Origin: Gnetum montanum
Taxonomy: Eukaryota; Streptophyta; Gnetopsida; Gnetales; Gnetaceae
Reading direction: 5' to 3'
DNA: 64,000 nt
NCBI GenBank assembly: GCA_015680685.1
Contig: MNCI01015611.1
Coordinates: forward strand, 19,297 to 83,296
Shown: in pieces, positions 49,796-59,290 of the stretch
How positions within the stretch are numbered: position 1 is the stretch's first letter
Layout: each line of letters starts with the position of its first letter
The notes under the pieces: generated by a model
Told to the model about the DNA's origin: nothing
Seen by the model: only the letters and a program-made list of their open reading frames with translations
Database searches by the model: none
Made by a program: the position numbers and the translations under genes

Positions 49796-49999
49796 TTAAG
49801 AATAGGCAAGGACAAACTCAAGGGAAGTAGTTGATGACTCTTGAGTACCATTCAAACCCATTCCTTCATATTACAAATGCTAGCACCTCAAGGAAACAAC
49901 AAATATTAGTTGTTATGATGGAGTTGTTTGATATAGCTATGTAGAGGTCAAGAGTCGAAAGCTTCAAAATGCTAATCCTGATAATTTACACCAAGTCCA

Positions 50000-50330
50000 A
50001 CTAGCCCCAATCATTGTTAGCTTGAGATAGATAAGTACCCTGATTGATAATGGTGCTAGTCACAATTATATGGTTCCATCCATGGTAAGGGACTTGTAGC
50101 TAGAAGTAAAACCAATTCAAGTTTCTTACAAACTTGCAAAGTTTTAATCCCTTTAGTGTATCAGTGTCTATCAAAACATTCCAATTCAAGTGGGTTCATG
50201 GCAAGGAGATTTTGATTTCTCAATTCTAGATATGGATTCCTTTAATGTCATATTGGGGCAGGAATTCTTACACAAGGCCAAAATTTTCACTGCACCATAT
50301 TTAGATCTAATTTTCATTTCACATGAGAAC
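50000..50330 (+). pseudogene. Aspartic protease remnant of the second chromovirus
   Basis: The plus strand reads TLIDNGASHNYMVPSMV, which is the LIDSGATHNF..P active-site block with S to N, so the catalytic Asp is kept in a D-N-G context. MDSFNVILGQEFL follows at about 50,231, matching the D.ILG..WL block. Confidence 0.75.
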
Positions 50331-50639
50331 TCACCTTATCTAATTTAGACTCATAGGACACAGATCAAAAAGTATAAGGCGTCTAGCCTCCAAATTGTTT
50401 CTCCTATGATGATGAAATGTTTGGCTAGGGATCCCAAATGAAAATTTCTTCTAGCTATGCAAACTAACAATCCTTCCAACGCTAGTGAGCCTCAAACATG
50501 CATTGATTCACATATAGCTAAGGCATTAGACTACTTCTGAGACATGATGCCACAAGAGCTACCTAGAAATTTACCACCATGGAGAACAATAGATCATAAA
50601 ATAGCATTACTACCAGGTATTGACCCATCTATTCAAAGA

Positions 50640-51290
50640 TCATATCGGTTAACAAGGCTAGAGTTTGTAGGGTTGAAGAAATAGCCTAAGAGTCTAATGT
50701 CTAAAGGATACATTCATCCCTCAAAATCCCGTTATGTGTACCAATGTTGTTTGTCATCAAGGAGGATGAGACATTGCATCTATGTTGTGACTACAAGCTA
50801 TTAAATAAGAACACTATTAATAACAAGTATCCAATGCCACTCATCTCTGACCTATTTGATCAACTAGTACGGGAATGTTATTTTACTTGGCTAGATCTTC
50901 ACCAAGGGTATTATCAACTTTGCATCATAGAGGGTGATAAGGATAAAACTACATGTGTAATGAGATATGGATGGTATGAATGGATAATGATGCCCTTTGG
51001 GCTATGTAATTCATCAACCACTTTCTATACTCTTATGAATGAGATATTTTAGTCATTTCTTGATAAATTTATAGTCATCTATCTCGACAATATATTAGTA
51101 TATAGCTAGACCATGGAGGAGCATGCTCCTTACCTACAATTTGTCCATGAGAAATTACAAGAAAATCAATTGTACATTAAAAAAGAGAAGTTTGGATTCT
51201 ATTACACAAATCTAAAATTTCTAGGACACCTTGTGGAACATGGACTGATTAAGACAAATCCTAAAAAATTACAGGTTGTACACTAGTGGT
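50640..51290 (+). pseudogene. Reverse transcriptase remnant of the second chromovirus
   Basis: The long open piece 50,744-51,052 carries HLCCDYKLLNKNTINNKYP, YFTWLDLHQGYYQL and MPFGLCNSSTTF. The catalytic box is IVIYLDNILVYS, YLDN in place of YLDD, so one of the two metal-binding Asp is lost. KKEKFGFYYTNLKFLGH follows. There are scattered stops. The motifs fit a chromovirus and differ from the Athila type at 28,960. Confidence 0.85.
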
Positions 51291-51409
51291 CCACTCCCAC
51301 TAATGTTCATGAGGTTTAATAGTTTATGGGGTTAACCAACTTCTATTGTATATTTATCAAACATTTCTCAGGTGTTGCTACTTCCCTTACAAATTTGTAG
51401 AAGAAAGAA

Positions 51410-51880
51410 GTCCCACGACAATGGGATTTAGACTATTAGTAGACCTTTGACAAAATCAAAGAGGCCTTAACCTCCCATCCTATATTAGATTTACTAGATT
51501 TCTCAAAATCTTTTGAGATTCACATCGATGCTTGTAAGGATGCAATTAGTGGTGTGTTGCTACATAAGGATCATCCTATCACTTATGAGTCTCGAAAGCT
51601 GAACCAAGTAGAGTAGAGATGGCCTCTCCACAAGAAAGAAATGTTTGCCATTGTCCATTGCTTAAGATCATGGAGGCATTACTTGCTAGAAAGTTGCATC
51701 CATGTAAAGGCCAATAAGTTGGCTACCAACTATCTGCTTAATTAAACTACGTTAAGGCCCAAACAAGCATGATGGTTAATCATGCTCTCTAAATTTGATT
51801 TTCAACTAATCTACCATCCTAAAAAGGAGAATGCGGTGGTGGGTACATTGAGTTGCCATCCTCAACCTACCTCCCAACTC
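51410..51880 (+). pseudogene. RNase H remnant of the second chromovirus
   Basis: Readable blocks: FSKSFEIHIDACKDAISGVL (first catalytic Asp region), HPITYESRKLNQVE, EMFAIVHCLRSWRHYLL and the closing IYHPKKENAVVGTLSC for the usual Y..GK.N.VADALSR. Stops occur between them. Confidence 0.8.
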
Positions 51881-52069
51881 TTCTCTATCACCAAGCTGCA
51901 TACCTTGCATGTCCAATGCTATGAGGTATTGTTAGTCAAAATTTAAGATTGTTTGAAAAGGAATCCTTAGGTCATTAACCTCATGAAATCAATAGAAATA
52001 TGATTAGCACCACATTTCAAAATGAGGAATATAATGCTTTGGTTTTTCAAATACTCAAATCTATGTTCT

Positions 52070-52421
52070 AAACTAGAATGGCCTCCATAAGTAGATTATT
52101 CAAGAGTTCCATGATAAACAATGGGCTAGGCATCTTGAATAATAAAGAATACTGGTACTAATTCAGAGAACCTTCTTTTGGTTGAAGATGTATCTGAATA
52201 TAATTGCCAACATCTAGAAGTATCTGGTGTGCCAATAGGACAAAGGTTCTATGGTGAGTCCTAGTGTACTCCTTTTTCCATTAGAAATCCCACCATTCTT
52301 GTGCCTATGATCATCATGGACTTCATCACAAGCCTACCAAATGTGCAAGGCCTAAGAAGCATCATTCTGGTCATGGAAAAATTTTCTAAGTTTGCCATAT
52401 TTATTCCTTGTCCATCCCAAT
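52070..52421 (+). pseudogene. Integrase remnant, part 1, of the second chromovirus
   Basis: The zinc-binding part reads IIQEFHDKQWARHLE, TFFWLKMYLNI and YLVCQ.DKGS. The core begins in another frame with IIMDFITSLPNVQGLRSII (first catalytic Asp kept) and EKFSKFAIFIPCPSQ. It is interrupted at 52,421 by an LTR and continues at 53,443 in the same frame once the LTR and one target copy are ignored. Confidence 0.8.
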
Positions 52422-53442
52422 TGATGAGTCATGGTCTGTTAGGACTAGTTATCGAAGCCCAGTTATCGGAGCCCTGATACAAGATATGGTTTGTTAGACC
52501 CAGTTATCAGATCCCTGATATCAAGGATATGTTAACTAGGCAGCATATACGGGGCCCCGTATACGCAGCCCCGTCAACGCATCCACCCATGCGTCGACGC
52601 GGCCCCGTTTACGCAAAGTCTATTTCTAGCCTATAAATAAGTGGCCCTCCACCACACCTAGGCACCTTTTGTCAGTTGTAGTGAAGCTCTTGCAATTTGT
52701 TTCCATGAGAGTTAGAATATTCTCCCAAGTGCATGCCCGTAGTGTGATGCTTGTAATTGTACGGAACCTTTATTCGAGTGTGATGTACTTGGACACACAC
52801 ATGATCTTCAATAAAGATCGAGCTTATTTCATCATTGTAACATTCACTTAGTTTTAATTATTTAATTGTTATTTCTATTTATTGTTTTCTTAGTTAATAT
52901 TTCTTTATCATAATTTACTATTCTTGTTGTTAACTGCGGAATGATTACAACTTAATCACAAGCATTTAAGTGTGGCTACTTGGTAACCAAGTAGCGTACC
53001 TAGGATCTACGCTTAGTAATCCCAATAGTAGTCATGCACGAGGTCCAAGATGTGTACGAATGATTACGGAACAGATGCTCATTGCACTTAGGCTAGCTTA
53101 GACTTCATTTCCTACTACTTATTAGTTTAATCAAGATTATTTTCCATTGTCTCTAGGAGTAGCACTAGTTTAGGATCACATCATACGCCTCACTCTGGAC
53201 TAAACCATACGTGACAAAGCAAATACTAGTCCAAGTGGGAAGATAGCAAACTGTGATCAACGTGTAACTATCTAGATATCACAACTAGCCTGTCCATGGA
53301 GTTCGACTAGATAATGCATGAATGCTTGTATACGCGACCTAGTTAATGTAGCTCTAATATCGGGGATCCGATAACTGGGCCTAACAAACCATATCTTGTA
53401 TCAGAGTTGTGATAACTGGGCTTGACAGACCATGAATCATCA
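52422..53442 (+). mobile_element. TGATGA-family LTR turned foldback element
   Basis: It starts TGATGAGTCATGG and ends CCATGAATCATCA, with flanks ccaat and ctaat (target duplication with one change) inside integrase coding sequence. The TATA box is at about 52,632 (cctataaataag), the poly(A) signal at about 52,809 (caataaagatcg), with a normal R/U5 down to about 53,327. The usual 3' block (tatggttgggtgtaggg..CTCATCA) is missing. In its place 53,328-53,442 is an inverted copy of the first 129 bp. A 16-bp palindrome (ATACGGGGCCCCGTAT) and GCGTCGACGC lie in the U3. Confidence 0.85.
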
Positions 53443-53515
53443 CTAATGCTTAGCTAAGGACACCGCAACATATTACTTTCATAGGATGGTTCAATATTTT
53501 GAGCTACTAATGACT
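53443..53515 (+). pseudogene. Integrase remnant, part 2
   Basis: The frame reads AKDTATYYFHRMVQYFELL, matching the CTAEE.A.LFF..VVKYFGLP segment that follows FIP in chromovirus integrases. It joins in frame to 52,421. It breaks off near 53,515 where the composition changes and the Tat-like element begins, so the insertion point of that element lies here. Confidence 0.75.
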
Positions 53516-53595
53516 GAAACACCGTGAAAATTACGAGTCGGCCTTAGGCAAAGATTCGCAATTCAAGCAAGAGCGTGCTCCAGCTTAGTTCCAGG

Positions 53596-54012
53596 ACGGG
53601 TTTACGCTCTATTACGCACGGCAGCGTGATGAGTGTAATAAGCTCCAAAATAGTCAAAGGCAGAGTCTAAAGAAGCGCAACAGTTTGACACTTTTCCTCT
53701 CGGCGCATCAATAACTTGTTTTTACGCTCGATACACAGTGGTGCGTACCATTATCATTCAAGTTGCTCATCGTTTTACGCTTCATTACGCACAGCTGCGT
53801 AGTAAGCGTAAGGCATACATTGCTTACACTTCGTCACGCGCAGCTGCGTAGCGAGCGTAAGTTGTACATTGCTTACGCTTTATCACGCGCAACTGCGTAG
53901 TGAGCGTAATTTGCATATCGTTTTACGCTTTGTCACGCACAGCTATGTAGTGAGCGTAATTTATACATTGTTTACGCTTTGACACGCGCAACTGCGTGTT
54001 AAGCGTAAAGCA
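53596..54012 (+). repeat. Tandem palindromic repeats in the LTR U3
   Basis: At least five units of about 49-50 bp (starting near 53,772, 53,822, 53,871, 53,920 and 53,969) and one outlying unit (about 53,599) each form TTACGCTT..ACGCrCAGCTGCGT..AAGCGTAA-type hairpins. The spacers (gcatacattg, gttgtacattg, tttgcatatcg) are similar but not identical. They lie about 250-650 bp upstream of the TATA box, where promoter control sites are expected. Confidence 0.85.
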
Positions 54013-54255
54013 ACTCTGAGCTTGTTGTTTTTACACCAGATTACGCTCATACACGCAACTCAAAGCGAATGATTGTAATACAGCCTGAAAACAACTAAAG
54101 CACACTCGGCATGTGCTTACTCTTCACACGCACAACACGCGAACAAGCGTGTTGTGCGTAGTCACAGCTTGACTTAAAAGATCATGCCAGCAAGGCCCGC
54201 AATATCCGGGATCCTCATCATCAGGGTTGAGCCTTTCCCAGGAAGTGTCGTGGCC

Positions 54256-54262
54256 TATAAAT
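54256..54262 (+). promoter_or_regulatory. TATA box of the Tat-like LTR
   Basis: tataaat sits between the palindrome array and the presumed R region, at a position like the TATA boxes of the other LTRs in the window. Confidence 0.55.
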
Positions 54263-54981
54263 GCCTCAGTTGACAAAGATACAAGGGTTGGCAAAAATTC
54301 GGGTTAGCAAGAAACTCAGAGAAGCAAAAAGCATATTTCTGAGCACCAGAGCACTTAGCACTTTGGAGCAGAAATACAGAGAACAACGCTTTGGCAATCG
54401 TGGACATCATCACCTTACAGCCGAAGCAAAGTACAGTTCGATTTGAGCACCAGTGACAGGAGTAATCTTTCTGCCAAAGAGACTTTATCAATCAGACACA
54501 GTTGATGGTAGACGTCGAAGCTTGGCCTGCCTTGCATCTCAGCTTAGCCCACAAGGTAGATCGAACTTCTGTTCAGACCGTTTTGCTTGTTTTTTTATGC
54601 TTGTTTCACATCCTGTAATCGGGGATTCCCTAGTGTAATTTCTCATACGAAATATACATTTGTGAGTCAAAGCGCAGATCTTGAAGCTACGTCTTTCTCT
54701 TTTGCCAGCCTCCTCTCATCGTGTTTAGCATTATCGTTGTCGCAATCCGATCACATCGCTTTCCCTTTGTTTTACGGCCCCTCGAATCAGATCGCTTTCT
54801 TTTACGCACTTTACATTGTTTTACTGACCCGTAAGTCCCTGTCTGATCGACAAGACCGTTCAGGGCGCCGCAGATTCGTTTTTCCAGCATAGCCCTCGCG
54901 CGGATCCGTGGCTAAGACTGTGTACACCAGAATATCGGTCGGTATTTCCAGCTGCCGACATTTTTTGTCGTTACAGTTTTC

Positions 54982-55000
54982 TGGCACTAGAAGGAGGGCC
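54982..55000 (+). promoter_or_regulatory. Primer-binding site of the Tat-like element
   Basis: tggcactagaaggagggcc resembles the TGGCGCTAGAAGGAGGG leader I recall from plant Tat-type elements, with one CpG changed. It fixes the end of the LTR to within a few bases. Confidence 0.5.
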
Positions 55001-55216
55001 TTCAGGCTCCGATCCGAATATTTCGGGTAACCCTATTAGAGATCCATACCCTAGACCATAGACGTAATACCTCTAGGGAGGTCTAAGGTTAATCGTGTGG
55101 TATAGATCGGTCGCAAGGACGATTTCTTTGAAATCCTACAGGGTAGAAAGCCTTTTCTGCTTTTTGTTGCCAGCCATTTTCATTTGAGATCCAGTTACTC
55201 TCAATCTCATCCATCA

Positions 55217-56633
55217 ATGGATTCCTTTTACTCAACCCCAACCGCCATGGTCGCCACCGATCTGGGTGTCGCATCTACCAATCCTGCAGCAGCCACAGGA
55301 CCAGCGCCTGGTGCAACGGGACCTCAGGGACCCTTGCGCCGATCATTGAGGCTTCAGGGGAAAGAGCCTATCTTTACGGTCATAACCCTCGAAGAATACA
55401 ATTTCATATGCATTAAGATCCAGGCGAGGTTGGCTCTCAGCCGAGTCGAGCGGGAGGCAAAGCGAAATTTTGAGGTGCTCCATCGAGGGGGTTATGATTT
55501 TAAGCCAACGGCCTACGACATAATCCCCTTGACCGAGCACCAACATGAAATTATGGCACAATTGGTCATGGCCAGAGGCCAGACTTCACAACCTGTGGTA
55601 GAACCCCAGCGGGAGGAAGAGGCAGAGGACGAATTCGCGGCCCTGTCGGAACACTCGTTCCATACTCTAATGCCCCACACACAAGACAATCCGTTGTTCC
55701 ATTTTGACAGAGAGGCAACCTCTCTTGACCCAGCCGTGACCACGCAAATGCACATCCCTGGCTTTCCGCTGGCCAATGCGCAGCCGTCTGGGTTGCAAAT
55801 GCAACTACCGCACCGTAACGCGGAGGCGGGTCCGTCGCAGCAGGTGCTTAGTATTCCGGCGGTGATCCCGGCGACCACCGCGTCTCATTTCATCCCTCAG
55901 GTACGAACTCACACTGTTCCGACAACTCGTTCAGTGCAAGTGTTCCCGCCCCCGCCAACTCAGCAAAATACCGTAACTGTGCCACAGCAAAACTTTGTAC
56001 AATACCCTGCAACAGGTCAGTGGACCAACCCTGCTGCACAACAACACCCATCAGCGGTGTACGGTGCACAGCCCTCGGTTACACCCACGGCACAATTTTC
56101 GTAGGTGTTGCCTCGATATACATACCATTATCCGGCACAGCAGGCAGGAGTTAATCCCTCGTCTCAGGCCGGTGGATGGTGGTCTTCGCAGGCCCCCCAG
56201 CCTGCAGGGATCCCTGCCCAAACAGTGGTTAGCCAGCCACCTCCTGCATTCCAGTTTCCTGGGGCTACCGCCCAGTCCAACCCCCTATGCCTGCTGCACA
56301 AACACCTCCGCTAACAGGTCTAGATCAAGCATTCCAGCTTATCCGGATGCTTACTGAGGAGGTGCAACACCTCAAGACCGTTGGGTCTGATACCATTCAG
56401 ATCATGGACTTCTACCAAGATGATCTGATCAATCCAGCGGTCCCCATGCTGTCGTTGCCACCAGGGATGTCCCTCCCCCATTTTACCAAGTATAATGGAG
56501 AAGGAGATCCCAACACCCATTTAGCTACCTTCAGGTCTGAATCTTTGTTGTTACAAAAGTGGCCGCACACATTAATCCGAGTCTTTGCAATGTCATTGAC
56601 GGGGAAAGCTTTAGACTGGTATAGAGCTCTCCC
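55217..56633 (+). pseudogene. Gag of the Tat-like element, N-terminal part
   Basis: The first ATG in frame is 55,217 (MDSFYSTPTAMVATDLG). The N-terminal region has RRSLRLQGKEPIF and a helical part to residue about 110, then a long Pro/Gln/Thr-rich linker. A TAG at 56,102 interrupts the frame; reading continues in frame to about 56,280, then shifts at a run of five C. The second part (from 56,287) holds the capsid block MSLPHFTKYNGEGDPNTHLA and MSLTGKALDWYRAL. The sequence ends in a 680-N gap. One stop and one frameshift in 470 codons show slight decay, and either could be an assembly error. Confidence 0.85.
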
Positions 56634-57313
56634 NNNNNNNNNNNNNNNNNNNNNNNNNNNNNNNNNNNNNNNNNNNNNNNNNNNNNNNNNNNNNNNNNNN
56701 NNNNNNNNNNNNNNNNNNNNNNNNNNNNNNNNNNNNNNNNNNNNNNNNNNNNNNNNNNNNNNNNNNNNNNNNNNNNNNNNNNNNNNNNNNNNNNNNNNNN
56801 NNNNNNNNNNNNNNNNNNNNNNNNNNNNNNNNNNNNNNNNNNNNNNNNNNNNNNNNNNNNNNNNNNNNNNNNNNNNNNNNNNNNNNNNNNNNNNNNNNNN
56901 NNNNNNNNNNNNNNNNNNNNNNNNNNNNNNNNNNNNNNNNNNNNNNNNNNNNNNNNNNNNNNNNNNNNNNNNNNNNNNNNNNNNNNNNNNNNNNNNNNNN
57001 NNNNNNNNNNNNNNNNNNNNNNNNNNNNNNNNNNNNNNNNNNNNNNNNNNNNNNNNNNNNNNNNNNNNNNNNNNNNNNNNNNNNNNNNNNNNNNNNNNNN
57101 NNNNNNNNNNNNNNNNNNNNNNNNNNNNNNNNNNNNNNNNNNNNNNNNNNNNNNNNNNNNNNNNNNNNNNNNNNNNNNNNNNNNNNNNNNNNNNNNNNNN
57201 NNNNNNNNNNNNNNNNNNNNNNNNNNNNNNNNNNNNNNNNNNNNNNNNNNNNNNNNNNNNNNNNNNNNNNNNNNNNNNNNNNNNNNNNNNNNNNNNNNNN
57301 NNNNNNNNNNNNN
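56634..57313. other. Assembly gap (680 N)
   Basis: The run of N falls within gag, between the capsid core and the pre-protease region. Reading frames drawn through it mean nothing, and its true length is unknown. Confidence 0.98.
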
Positions 57314-58795
57314 TTGAACACAAATTACGATCCTTATACAATCACTGTGGTGAGTACGGACGGTGAGCGTCAGGTACCGCCAAAACAACCCTTCGTTTTG
57401 CGTGTGCCCGCCAGCTCAACAAAGGGGCCTACTACTTCTTTGGCAACTACTGGGGTCTCACGGCCACCCTTTATCATACGGGCACCTTCCCAAGTGCGCC
57501 CTCAGTCGCGCGACAGTACACAAGCTGCGGGTTCATCCGCGCCCATGCCGAGAGCGCCCTTCATTATTAGAGCGCCAAAACCACAGGCTGCCCCTCTCAC
57601 GCAGGGGCAGACCTCTAGCCATAGCCATCAGTCATCCCCTCCTCGGCGTAGGGAGGAGAACACAGCAGTTAACGCAGCAAAAGGCCACTCTACGTTCCGC
57701 TTCCCTAAGCCCAAGCCCTTGGCCTCTGTGCCTATGTCTATGCCTCAGAAGCATGCCAAAGGCACGGAAACGCAGCCACCTTCTCTTGGTAGGAAGAAGA
57801 ACAACCTCTCTGCTGACACCGCTCCGCCTCGAGAGATCCGTCTCTTGGGCCGAATGGAGGAAGATAAGGGGGATAAACCACCCTGCCGAGAGAAGGACCT
57901 CCTCGATGCGTTCACGCAGGTCAAACAAGCTCTCAAGCAAAAGAATACAACGCTGAGCTTGTACGACCTCTTGATGACTTCTCGAGAACATCGTGAGGCT
58001 ATGGTACGCATGTTGACATCCATATCAGTGGATGCCAGCTTGCCGGCGGAAGAGGAAGCGATACATGCTATCATGTTTCCTTCTGACGCTGAACCACCTA
58101 AGCCTACCTCGCTGACCTTCCTAGACGAGTCTGTCAAAGACGATCTGGAGAAAGGTCAAGTAACGACTGAGCCCATGTTCATCACCATTCAGGTCGGCCA
58201 GTACCGGATCCGGAGGGTGCACGTCGATGACGGTGCAGCTACCAACGTCGTTCCCTATTCCATCATGGATAGGTTGGGATTGGTCGACCAGATTACTCCC
58301 ACGACAACAGCTTGCGTGAAATCGTTCAACGGAGCACGGGTTCAAGTCAAGGGGACGGTGCGTATTGAGTTTGTGGCAGGGAATCAATTCCCAACGGAAG
58401 CCACGTTCTTAGTCGTTGAGGAGATGCCCAGCTTCAACCTGATCTTACCGAGGTCATGGTTAGCCCAGCTGAGGGTGGTCTCGTCGCCGATCCATCAGGA
58501 GATACACCTACCCTACGCCGGAGGGGAGGTTGTCATACGCGGCGACGAGGTCACCCCCAGGACCATTAACAATATCGAAGAAGAATGAGGTTCGGAGATC
58601 GAAACGGCTGACGATCAGTCCCATCTCCAAGCCCCTGAACAAGACAACAACAAAGACAATGGAGACAATGGTCTCGCCTGGGCCGACCTGCCATTTCCGG
58701 ATGACAGCGTAGAGGAGTCAAACCCCAAACCTCCCCGCCCTTACGCAGCGCTCAACGTGAAGGCCATTAAGAAACAATTGCGTATCGATGGCTGA
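57314..58795 (+). CDS. Gag C-terminus and aspartic protease of the Tat-like element
   Basis: Open from the gap to TGA at 58,586, and in the same frame on to a second TGA at 58,793. The first 150 residues are Pro/Ser-rich with repeated PFIIRAP words. A charged helical region follows, then the protease: PMFITIQVGQYRIRRVHVDD (about 58,170), the active-site block HVDDGAATNVVPYSI, in which DDG stands for the usual D-S/T-G, and MPSFNLILPRSWL (the D.ILGR.WL block). The ORF then ends with PYAALNVKAIKKQLRIDG. No RT, RNase H or integrase follows, so the element depends on pol from elsewhere, unless pol was deleted. The 58,586 stop may be a mutation. Confidence 0.8.
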
Positions 58796-59290
58796 AAAAT
58801 GATCTTCTGTGTATAGCACTATTCACGTGTAAGTTAGCATACTCCCCGTTTGGTAGCTTTTTTGTTTGCTTTCAATACATTTTTACGCTACGTCTGTTTT
58901 ATCTGTGTTTACGCTTGGTATTTTCTTGCATGTTAGCTATGCTCATTCCTTTACGCATTTATCCAGGATTACATTTACACAAGTTCTCTTGGCCCGCAAC
59001 GGCCTTAAACTAGTTATTTTTTACGCTCTTGGCCCGCAACGGCCTTAAACTAATTATTTTTTACGCTCTTGGCCCGCAACGGCCTTAAACTAGTTATTTT
59101 TACGCTCTGGGCCCGCAACGGCCTTAAACTAGTTATTTTTACGCTTTGGGCCTGCAACAGCCTTAAACTAAGACCTATGCTCCATTATCATTACATTTGC
59201 AAAAAAAAATGATAAGCAGTTAACATTCAATCAAGTTTTATAACATTTGCAAGTCATTTGTGACATGATATTACACCAACATTAACAAAA
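58796..59290. other. Intergenic zone between convergent frames
   Basis: It holds several TTTACGC words (58,883, 58,909, 58,953) and the five-unit tandem repeat at 58,986-59,170. It separates the end of gag-protease from the end of the minus-strand gene. In an intact Tat element pol would be found here. Confidence 0.6.
58986..59170 (+). repeat. Five tandem 38-40-bp units
   Basis: The unit is ctcttggcccgcaacggcct followed by taaactagttattttttacg. Starts are at 58,986, 59,026, 59,066, 59,105 and 59,143; the last is partial and worn. Each complete unit ends in TTTACGC, the word that also builds the LTR palindromes. Confidence 0.95.

Larger units (their letters stand above)
53511..54975 (+). repeat. 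5' LTR of a Tat-like Ty3/gypsy element (borders approximate)
   Basis: The left border is placed where integrase coding ends (TGACTGAAAC). The right border is the TTACA just before the primer site at 54,982. Inside are tandem palindromes (53,600-54,012), a TATA box (tataaat at 54,256-54,262) and a transcribed part of about 0.7 kb. GC content and CpG retention are much higher than in the sequence to the left. The matching 3' LTR is not in the window, so the length is an estimate. Confidence 0.6.

Noticed and set aside
52422-53442. A DNA transposon (MITE or foldback) unrelated to LTRs
   Set aside because: TATA box, poly(A) signal and R/U5 are collinear with the TGATGA LTR family; only the termini are inverted.
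53772-54012. CRISPR-like array (regularly spaced palindromic repeats)
   Set aside because: The units are adjacent near-palindromes with similar spacers, in plant nuclear DNA, within an LTR promoter region. There are no cas genes and no unique spacers.
54261-54892. Short plus-strand frames of 61-101 codons before gag
   Set aside because: They lie between TATA box and primer site in the LTR, have no motif, and overlap each other in different frames.
56287-57388. Several long open frames crossing the N run, on both strands
   Set aside because: They are open only because N blocks have no stops. Only the parts outside 56,634-57,313 can be read.
57632-58387. Minus-strand open frames of 88-130 codons over the gag-protease ORF
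   Set aside because: They lie opposite a GC-rich genuine coding region with protease motifs on the plus strand; shadow frames.
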